A stretch of DNA of 12,683 nucleotides from Bryobacterales bacterium (GTDB lineage: Bacteria > Acidobacteriota > Terriglobia > Bryobacterales > Bryobacteraceae): positions 1 through 12,683 of the forward strand of contig DNFG01000185.1 of the NCBI GenBank assembly GCA_003487005.1, given 5' to 3'. Positions 7,395 through 12,683 of this stretch are shown one piece after another. Under the pieces are notes generated by a model. The model was not told the DNA's origin. It saw nothing but the letters and a program-made list of their open reading frames with translations, and did not search any database. Each line of letters begins with the position of its first letter. The stretch's first letter is position 1. Both the position numbers and the translations under genes were made by a program.

Positions 7395-8676
7395 GACCCT
7401 CATCCAGCACGAACTCCTCCGCTACGTTGACCACCACCGTCAACACCTCCTCGACCTTCTCCAGACCCTCGTCCGCACTCCCTCAGAAAACACTCCCCCC
7501 ACCGGCGCCGAGTCCGCCTGCCAGCGCTTCTGCGCCGAATACCTCCAGTCCTGCGGCCTCACCACCGACCTCTACGAACTCCACCAGATCCCCGGCTTCG
7601 CCGATCACCCTCTCTACTACCCCGGCCGCGATTATAAGGGCCGCCCCAACCTCGCCGCCCGCCGCCCTGGCTCCGGAGGCGGCCGCTCCCTCATCCTTTC
7701 CGGCCACATCGACACCGTCCCCCGCGGCACACTCCCCTGGTCCCGCGATCCATTCAGCGCCCACATCGAGGGCAACCGCCTCTATGGCCGCGGCTCCAAC
7801 GACATGAAAGCCGGCATCGCCGCCAACCTCTTCGTCGCCCGCGCTCTCCACGACCTCGGCATCCCCCTCCGCGGCGACCTGACTATCGAGTCCATCGTCG
7901 ACGAGGAGTTCGGTGGCGTCAACGGCACCCTCGCCGGACGCCTCCGCGGCTATCTCGCCGATGCCGCGGTCATCTCCGAACCCACTTTTCTCCGCATCTG
8001 TCACGCCCAGCGCGGTGGCCGCACTGCCCAAATCACCTTCCGCATCCCCGCGGCCGGCATCCTTGATGACGGCATGGAATCCGGCATCGAGGCCCAGGTC
8101 GCCTGGTTCCTCTCCCAGGTCCCCGTCTTCGCGGAAGAACGCCGCTCCCGCGCTCCCGCCCACCCCGCGTACTCTTCACCCTCCAACCCCGTCCCCGTCT
8201 CCATTCTCAAAATCCACACCGGCCCCTGGGGCTTCTCGGAGCCACACTCCACCGCAAATGTCTGCAGAATCGAACTCTTCTGGCAGACTATGCCCGGAGA
8301 AGACCTCGCCTCCATTGACTCCCACTTCCAGGACTGGCTCGCCCGCACCGTCGCCGCGCGTCCCGCCCTTTTCGACACGCCCCCTCAAGTCGAATTCCCC
8401 ATCCGCTGGCTACCCGGCTCCGCTATCCCCGCAAACTCAACCCTCATTCAGGAGTTCTCCGCCAGCGCCGCCGCCGCCCTCGGCGGGCTTCCGCCCGTCG
8501 CCGGCATCGAAGGCCCCTGCGACATGTTCATCTTCCAGCAGCACTTCAACATCCCCGCCATCCTCTGGGGTGTCCGCGGCTCCAACACCCACCTCGCCGA
8601 CGAATATGTCGAAATCGACAGCGTGATCGACGCCGCCAAAGCCCTGCTCCTCTTTGTCCACAACTGGTGTGGATGA
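7384..8676 (+). CDS. M20-family zinc metallohydrolase (ArgE/DapE/carboxypeptidase G2 type)
   Basis: This 430-residue enzyme should hydrolyse an amide bond (N-acyl amino acid, acylated amine or dipeptide) using two zinc ions. The complete metal and catalytic set is visible: H108 and D110 in GHIDTVP, bridging D140 in GRGSNDMKAG, general base E174 with ligand E175 in VDEEFGG, E199 in SEPT, and H413 in GSNTHLADEY. The lid/dimerisation domain lies roughly at 205-325. There the familiar GxxAHxSxP motif, whose histidine reaches the partner's active site, is replaced by a PAAGILDDGMESGIE stretch (223-237) with no histidine. Substrate is unknown. There is no signal peptide, so it is cytosolic. Its start overlaps the PuuP-like permease by 11 bases, so it probably acts on what that permease imports. 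The stop is 2 bases from the stop of the convergent epimerase gene. Confidence 0.88.
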   Translation: MPTETLIQHELLRYVDHHRQHLLDLLQTLVRTPSENTPPTGAESACQRFCAEYLQSCGLTTDLYELHQIPGFADHPLYYPGRDYKGRPNLAARRPGSGGGRSLILSGHIDTVPRGTLPWSRDPFSAHIEGNRLYGRGSNDMKAGIAANLFVARALHDLGIPLRGDLTIESIVDEEFGGVNGTLAGRLRGYLADAAVISEPTFLRICHAQRGGRTAQITFRIPAAGILDDGMESGIEAQVAWFLSQVPVFAEERRSRAPAHPAYSSPSNPVPVSILKIHTGPWGFSEPHSTANVCRIELFWQTMPGEDLASIDSHFQDWLARTVAARPALFDTPPQVEFPIRWLPGSAIPANSTLIQEFSASAAAALGGLPPVAGIEGPCDMFIFQQHFNIPAILWGVRGSNTHLADEYVEIDSVIDAAKALLLFVHNWCG

Positions 8677-8678
8677 CC

Positions 8679-9860
8679 TCAGCCCCCTGGCCCCGCCGCG
8701 CCCTCGATTTCTCCGATGCACAACAGTAGCGCTCTCGGCACGTGAAAACACCCCTTGTAGTGGTTCCCTTTCAGCGTGTGCGTCACCTGCCCTCGCCGGT
8801 CGCAGTAGCCGAACCACTCCCCATATCGAGGATCATCGACGAAATGCCCGAATGTGTACTCGTCCAGCCGCTCCAGCCAGTCCAACCAGCGCCTGTCCCC
8901 CGTGCGCCGGTACGCTAGCGTCACTGCGTACAGCGCCTCCGCGTGCGGCCACCACAACTTCATCGACGCCTCCAGTTGCAGCAACGGCCGCCCTTCCACG
9001 TCCATGAAGTAGTACAACCCGCCAAACTCCCGGTCCCATCCCAATTCCAGACTCCCCTCCAGAATCCGCCACACGCGCGCCTGCTCCTCCCTCGCCCCGA
9101 GCCTTTCCGCTGCCTGCCACAGCATCCAGCACGCCTCCACCGAATGGCCCGGATTGAACAACCGCCCATCCGGATACTTCCGCAGATCCGCCCCGGCCGT
9201 CAACGGCGCCGCCTCCAGCAGAATCGCCCGCTCCGCGTCTTCGTGCTCCAGTGCCGCCCTCAAACACCCCCGCAACACCTCGCGGTATCGCGGATCGCCC
9301 CCTGCTTCGTCCAATTCGAGCGCCATGTTCACCAGCACGATCGAATCCGCCAGTGACCGGAAAGCCAAGCCGCCCGCCTGCGGCGCCCGCCCCAACAACC
9401 CCGGATCCCGGATCCACTCCTCGATCCGCCAGAACAGCGCCTCCGCTTCCTCCCGGTACCGCCGGCCCGCCCCCGTCTTCGCGTACTCCGCCAGCGCCAG
9501 CACCGCAAACACCGCCCCGTACGGCTTTCTCTGAAAGAACGACGGCCGCCCGTCCCGCTCCAGCCGGAAATAGTACCTTCCCTCGCCGTCGCGCGCGTGC
9601 GCCAGCAGAAAATCCATCCCCAGCGTGGCCATGTCCAGCCACTCCTGCCGCCGCTCGACTTCGTTGTACAGCCGGCTGTACATCCAGATCTGCCGCCCCT
9701 GCAGCCAGACGTACTTCCGCGGATCGTACACCCGCCCCTCCCGGTCCAGACACGTGAAGTACCCGCCGTGCTCCCGGTCCGCCGAGTGCCGCGTCCAGAA
9801 CGGAATCACCGATTCAAACAGATTCGCGCGGTACCGCTCCGCGAATGATCTCAGACTCAC
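8679..9860 (-). CDS. N-acylglucosamine 2-epimerase (AGE/renin-binding-protein family)
   Basis: This 393-residue cytosolic (alpha/alpha)6-barrel enzyme should interconvert N-acetylglucosamine and N-acetylmannosamine. Blocks typical of the AGE branch are present in order: VWLQGRQIWMYS (51-62), RLFNPGHSVEACWML (233-247), GLYYFMDVEGRP (281-292), KLWWPHAEAL (301-310), YGEWFGYCDRRGQV (346-359) and YKGCFHVPRAL (368-378). H239 and H373 match the two catalytic histidines of cyanobacterial and mammalian AGE. The cellobiose-2-epimerase branch has a different C-terminal motif (PYHNGRA-like), so that reading is less likely. The GTG start at 9860 is supported by the family-typical N-terminus FAERYRANLFESVIPFW. 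Only a weak AGGCGG precedes it. It begins 7 bases after the HEAT-repeat gene stop and is probably the last gene of that operon. Its end abuts the convergent M20 gene. Confidence 0.92.
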   Translation of the reverse strand: MSLRSFAERYRANLFESVIPFWTRHSADREHGGYFTCLDREGRVYDPRKYVWLQGRQIWMYSRLYNEVERRQEWLDMATLGMDFLLAHARDGEGRYYFRLERDGRPSFFQRKPYGAVFAVLALAEYAKTGAGRRYREEAEALFWRIEEWIRDPGLLGRAPQAGGLAFRSLADSIVLVNMALELDEAGGDPRYREVLRGCLRAALEHEDAERAILLEAAPLTAGADLRKYPDGRLFNPGHSVEACWMLWQAAERLGAREEQARVWRILEGSLELGWDREFGGLYYFMDVEGRPLLQLEASMKLWWPHAEALYAVTLAYRRTGDRRWLDWLERLDEYTFGHFVDDPRYGEWFGYCDRRGQVTHTLKGNHYKGCFHVPRALLLCIGEIEGAAGPGG

Positions 9861-9867
9861 ACGCCGC

Positions 9868-10566
9868 CTACCGCGGGCGCGCCGGCGAAGTCTCTTCCCG
9901 GATCACTCCGCTCATCGCCGCCAGCCGCGCCGCTTTCGGCACTTCCGGTCCCGTGAGCTTCGCGTACAACGCCAGGCCCTGATCCCGCTGCCCGTCCGCG
10001 ATCATCCGCTCCGCGCACACCAGGCACGCGTCCGCCACGGCCATCTGGAACAGGCCCTTCGACTTGCCCATCACCGCCAGCAGTTCCTTCGCCGACGCCG
10101 CGTTGCCGATGCTGCCCAGCGCCGCCGCCGCCGCACGCGCCAGTTCCACGTCCGCGCCGTTCAGCATTTTGACCAGCGCCGCGCTCGCCTGCCCGTCCCG
10201 GCGCTTGCCCAGCGAATTCACCACGCCAATCAGCCGGTCGCCTTTCAGCTTCGTCAGTGCCGCACGCAGCGCCGCCAAAGCCGAAGCGTCCTCGATCGGC
10301 TCCAGCCCATAGCGCGCGTACACGCTCAAATGCTCGTCGTCCAGCAATGCCGCCAGGGCCGGCACTGCCTCCTTCGCGCCCAATTCACCGGCGCGCATGC
10401 ACGCCTTCGCTTTCCGGAACTCCGAGGCGCCCCCATCACTCAAAATCCGAACCAACCCTGCCGCGTCCATCGTCGCGATCTCTTTTTCCTGGAACTCCGG
10501 AGGCGGTCCCGACGGCTTCGGTTTCGCGGGTTGCGGCGCCGGTGCTGGTTTTGCTGCTTGCTGCAT
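9868..10566 (-). CDS. Short HEAT-repeat protein
   Basis: This 232-residue protein has an Ala/Pro/Lys linker (1-27) and then an alpha-helical solenoid of about four to five HEAT-like repeats (about 34-225), for example AKEAVPALAALLDDEH, ASALAALRAALTKLKGD and AALVKMLNGADVELARAAAA. Such solenoids bind protein partners and have no catalytic residues. No signal peptide or lipobox is present, so it appears cytosolic. From memory, acidobacterial HEAT proteins beside Gfo/Idh/MocA genes are usually much longer and exported. This one stops just after a repeat-like KAARLAAMSGVIRE segment, so it may be a shortened relative. ATG 10566 has an excellent AAGGAG site 7 bases upstream. It sits 16 bases after the oxidoreductase stop and 7 bases before the epimerase start, so all three are likely cotranscribed. 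Specific function unknown. Confidence 0.75.
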   Translation of the reverse strand: MQQAAKPAPAPQPAKPKPSGPPPEFQEKEIATMDAAGLVRILSDGGASEFRKAKACMRAGELGAKEAVPALAALLDDEHLSVYARYGLEPIEDASALAALRAALTKLKGDRLIGVVNSLGKRRDGQASAALVKMLNGADVELARAAAAALGSIGNAASAKELLAVMGKSKGLFQMAVADACLVCAERMIADGQRDQGLALYAKLTGPEVPKAARLAAMSGVIREETSPARPR

Positions 10567-10573
10567 CTCTCGT

Positions 10574-10579
10574 CTCCTT
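10574..10579 (-). promoter_or_regulatory. Ribosome binding site of the HEAT-repeat gene
   Basis: The minus strand reads AAGGAG here, 7 bases before ATG 10566, inside the short gap after the oxidoreductase gene. It fixes the HEAT start and argues against an upstream extension that would add a signal peptide. Confidence 0.7.
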
Positions 10580-10582
10580 CGC

Positions 10583-11860
10583 TCAAATCCGCCACGGCTC
10601 GCGCAGCGCGCGCGTCCGCATGTTGTTCGCCACCGCGTCGTTCGTGAACTCGCGCTTCGCCGTATCCCACGTCAGCGTCTTCCCGCGCTGGTACGCGATG
10701 AACGCCGCATGGCACGTCACGTGCGAATTCGCCGCCGCCGCCGCGCTCGCGCTCGGCGTCTGCCGCGTCTTGATGCATCGCACCAGTTCCTTGACGTGGT
10801 TCTCCAGCGCCAGACTCGCCGGCTCCGTCGGCCTCAACAGCGGCTTGATGTTGTCCGAACACTCGATCTTCGTCGCGTCGCCCGTCTCCACCCAGCCTTC
10901 CGTGCCTTCAATCCGGAAGCTGCACGAACCTGTCGCCAGACCACCATTCCAGCCGTGGTCCCGCATCACCAGTTTCACGCCGTTCTCGTACTTGCAATTC
11001 ACGAAGTATGGACCCGCGTTCGCGCCCACCGGCTCATATTCCAACGGCTGCGTCTCGTCCAGATTCGCCGCCCAGTGGCACAGATCCACCGTGTGCGAAC
11101 CCCACTCGAGAATTCCGCCACCGTGAAAATCGTAAAAATTGCGCCAGCCGCCGCGCACATACACCGAATTGTACGGCCGCCACGGCGCCGGACCCAGCCA
11201 CCTCTCCCAATCCAGCACCTGCTTCGGCGGCAACTCCTCCGCCGGCAGCCAGTCGCGGCTCGGCAGCGGAGGCCAGTTCACCGCCGGCCCCACATTCGCA
11301 TACAACGCCGTCAACTTGCCCAGCGCGCCCGTCTGCAACAACTCGCGGCACTGCACGAAGTTCGCCCCGTTCCGCCGCTGGCACCCCGCCTGATACAGCC
11401 GGTTGTACCGCTTGAACGCATCCGCCAGCGCCCAACTCTCCTCAATCGACATCGAACACGGCTTCTCGCAATACACGTCCTTGCCATGCTGCGCCGCAAT
11501 GATCGACAGCGGCGTGTGCCACCGGTCGCCCGTCGCAATCAGCACCGCGTCGATGTCCCCGCGCGCCAGCAACTCGTACTGGTCGTCGTACATCTTGCAG
11601 TCCCGGTCGCCGTAGTTCTGATCGACCGTCGACTTGATCGTCTCGCGCCGCTCATTGCGCACATCGCAGATCGCGATGAACTTCGCTTCCTGGATCTTCA
11701 GAATCTTGCTCAGGACATGCGCGCCCCGCGATCCGATGCCGATGCCCCCGAATAGAATCCGGTCGCTCGGCGCTACCGCGCCCGCACGCTGGCCCAGCAC
11801 CAAACTCGGAACGATCATCGGCGCAATCGCGCTCTTCAATACCTGTCGTCTGGTCGTCAT
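10583..11860 (-). CDS. Tat-exported Gfo/Idh/MocA family oxidoreductase
   Basis: This 425-residue NAD(P)-dependent oxidoreductase carries a twin-arginine signal at its start (TTRRQVLKSAIAP, R4-R5, then a hydrophobic stretch to about residue 23). That points to folded export to the periplasm with bound cofactor. The Rossmann domain (about 34-155) has GGIGIGSRG (38-46), an acidic D66 at the end of the second strand, and the family hallmark CEKP (131-134). The C-terminal alpha/beta domain holds the catalytic-type segment GGGILEWGSHTVDL (247-260, H256 and D259). Family members act on sugars, inositols and their oxidised derivatives. The substrate here is not identifiable, although the epimerase two genes downstream hints at an amino-sugar or related glycoside. 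The ATG at 11860 is preferred to an in-frame start at 11977, because the earlier start would add 39 Gly/Ala-rich residues ahead of the Tat signal and lies within cobA. No Shine-Dalgarno site is visible. Confidence 0.9.
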   Translation of the reverse strand: MTTRRQVLKSAIAPMIVPSLVLGQRAGAVAPSDRILFGGIGIGSRGAHVLSKILKIQEAKFIAICDVRNERRETIKSTVDQNYGDRDCKMYDDQYELLARGDIDAVLIATGDRWHTPLSIIAAQHGKDVYCEKPCSMSIEESWALADAFKRYNRLYQAGCQRRNGANFVQCRELLQTGALGKLTALYANVGPAVNWPPLPSRDWLPAEELPPKQVLDWERWLGPAPWRPYNSVYVRGGWRNFYDFHGGGILEWGSHTVDLCHWAANLDETQPLEYEPVGANAGPYFVNCKYENGVKLVMRDHGWNGGLATGSCSFRIEGTEGWVETGDATKIECSDNIKPLLRPTEPASLALENHVKELVRCIKTRQTPSASAAAAANSHVTCHAAFIAYQRGKTLTWDTAKREFTNDAVANNMRTRALREPWRI

Positions 11861-11872
11861 GGCGTTACAGGA

Positions 11873-11880
11873 ATTGTATA
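11873..11880 (-). promoter_or_regulatory. Possible -10 element for the oxidoreductase-HEAT-epimerase operon
   Basis: On the minus strand TATACAAT lies 12 bases before ATG 11860, in the 47-base gap after cobA. It is the only AT-rich patch in the gap. The match upstream at the -35 position (TGGTGC) is poor. If used, transcription would start only a few bases before the ATG, giving a nearly leaderless message. That would fit the missing Shine-Dalgarno site. Confidence 0.25.
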
Positions 11881-11907
11881 CCCGCCGCCGCCCCGGCGCA
11901 CCACCCC

Positions 11908-12645
11908 CTACGCAATCGCCATCCGCACCAGCGGCCGCAACGCCTCCCGCAACTCCACCACCCGGCCCACCACCCACACCGCCGGCGATTCCACCCGCAC
12001 CTGCCCCGCCGCCACCGCCCCCAGCGTCGTCACCGTCACCCGCTCCCGCACCGTCGTCCCATTTTCAATGAACGCCGCCGGCTCTTCCCCCGGCCTTCCC
12101 TGCGCGATCAAACACTGCGCGATCTCCACCCGCCGCTTCACCCCCATCAACACCACCAGCGTATCCGCCTTCGCCCACGCCGCCCATTCCTGACATCCGC
12201 CCGCCTGCCGGTGCCCCGTCACCACCGCAAAGCCCCCCGACAAGCCCCGGTACGTCGCCGGAATCCCCGCCAGCGCCGGCACCGACAGCGCCGAACTCAC
12301 GCCCGGCACCACCTCCACGTCCCAGCCCCGCTCCGCCAGCCACAACCACTCCTCCGCGCCCCGTCCAAACACCATCGGATCCCCGCCCTTCAGCCGCACA
12401 ACTAGCGCGTGCCGCCGCGCACACTCCTCCATCAATTCCAGAATCCGCGGCTGCACCACGTCCTGTTCGCCTTCCGCCTTCCCCACATAGTGCCGCTCCG
12501 CCCCCTCGGCCACCAACTCGAGAACCTCCGGCGATACCAGCCGGTCATACAGCACCGCCCCGGCCTGCGCCAGCAGCCGCGCCGCCCGCACCGTCAACAG
12601 GTCCGCGCGCCCAGGTCCTGCGCCAATCAGGCAGATGCGGCTCAT
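11908..12645 (-). CDS. cobA: Uroporphyrinogen-III C-methyltransferase (SUMT)
   Basis: This 245-residue cytosolic enzyme transfers two methyl groups from S-adenosylmethionine to uroporphyrinogen III, giving precorrin-2, the precursor of siroheme and cobalamin. Diagnostic motifs occur in order: GAGPG (8-12), YDRLVSPE (33-40), YVGKAEGEQ (53-61), RLKGGDPMVFGRGAEE (84-99), VVPGVSSAL (112-120), GIPATYRG (127-134), VVTGH (141-145) and LVVLMGV (163-169), then ENGT (194-197). Length fits the stand-alone SUMT, with no CysG-type dehydrogenase or HemD domain attached. The start ATG overlaps the stop of the preceding gene (ATGA), so the two are coupled. GTGAGG lies a few bases upstream as a ribosome site. 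The tail of the neighbour hints at a siroheme reductase, which would make siroheme the likely product. The downstream oxidoreductase begins 47 bases later and may have its own promoter. Confidence 0.93.
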   Translation of the reverse strand: MSRICLIGAGPGRADLLTVRAARLLAQAGAVLYDRLVSPEVLELVAEGAERHYVGKAEGEQDVVQPRILELMEECARRHALVVRLKGGDPMVFGRGAEEWLWLAERGWDVEVVPGVSSALSVPALAGIPATYRGLSGGFAVVTGHRQAGGCQEWAAWAKADTLVVLMGVKRRVEIAQCLIAQGRPGEEPAAFIENGTTVRERVTVTTLGAVAAGQVRVESPAVWVVGRVVELREALRPLVRMAIA

Positions 12646-12683
12646 TCCGGCCTCACCCGGTCGAACCAGTCGCCGAACGCCTC
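12642..12683 (-). CDS. C-terminal 13 codons of an upstream gene, cut by the window edge
   Basis: The frame is open from the window edge to a TGA (12642-12644) and encodes EAFGDWFDRVRPE. The TGA overlaps the cobA start as ATGA, a classic sign of a shared operon. FGDW/FGDF-type tails occur in ferredoxin-dependent sulfite and nitrite reductases, which need siroheme, so that is a plausible but weak guess. Thirteen residues cannot settle it. Confidence 0.5.
   Translation of the reverse strand, partial: EAFGDWFDRVRPE

Noticed and set aside
6027..7403. A 458-codon open frame antisense to the whole permease gene
   Set aside because: It is made almost entirely of Glu, Gly, Ala and Asp, with no domain pattern. 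It mirrors the C-biased codons of the permease in a GC-rich genome.
8679..9860. Cellobiose 2-epimerase as the identity of the epimerase gene
   Set aside because: The YKGCFHVPRAL and NPGHSVEACW blocks match the N-acylglucosamine 2-epimerase branch rather than the cellobiose branch.
10397..11755. A 452-codon plus-strand frame opposite the Gfo/Idh/MocA gene
   Set aside because: Its Arg/His/Pro/Leu-rich composition is typical of a shadow frame. The opposite strand carries a clear enzyme with a Tat signal and catalytic motifs.
11861..11977. N-terminal extension of the oxidoreductase to an in-frame start at 11977
   Set aside because: It would add 39 Gly/Ala-rich residues before the twin-arginine signal and overlap cobA. 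The ATG at 11860 places the Tat motif at the N-terminus as expected.

Overview
This is GC-rich DNA with no gap longer than about 80 bases between genes. It looks like a chromosome of an Acidobacteriota bacterium of the Solibacter/Bryobacter type. That assignment is inferred from the gene kinds: a ROK regulator placed directly before a very large Oar-like TonB-dependent receptor with a carboxypeptidase-regulatory N-terminus, a Tat-exported Gfo/Idh/MocA oxidoreductase followed by a HEAT-repeat protein, and a GH20-like hydrolase. No phage, insertion sequence, CRISPR array, tRNA or rRNA was seen.

Plus strand, left to right: the 3' end of a probable GH20-type glycoside hydrolase (1-1011); a weak terminator; a short leader with nested inverted repeats; a ROK-family regulator (1093-2334); a 1198-residue TonB-dependent receptor (2357-5953); a strong hairpin that looks like a terminator (5965-5997); a PuuP-like APC permease (6018-7394); and an M20 metallohydrolase overlapping it by 11 bases (7384-8676).

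Minus strand, read from the right end leftwards: 13 codons of an upstream gene (12642-12683) whose stop overlaps the start of a uroporphyrinogen-III C-methyltransferase (cobA, 11908-12645); a Tat-exported Gfo/Idh/MocA oxidoreductase (10583-11860); a small HEAT-repeat protein (9868-10566); and an N-acylglucosamine 2-epimerase (8679-9860). The last three form a tight run with gaps of 16 and 7 bases. The two blocks converge with only 2 bases between stop codons.

How they may work together (inference): a GH20-type hydrolase, a sugar-sensing ROK regulator, an outer-membrane receptor and a GlcNAc/ManNAc epimerase together suggest capture and catabolism of amino-sugar material. The permease and M20 hydrolase form a translationally coupled pair for importing an amine or amino-acid derivative and removing an acyl group from it. 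cobA and its upstream neighbour more likely belong to siroheme supply for sulfite or nitrite reduction and may be unrelated to the sugar genes. Nothing here is clearly a new system. The best leads are the ROK leader structure, the ROK protein that keeps its sugar pocket but has lost the zinc motif, the shortened HEAT protein, and the strand-wide C-over-G bias.
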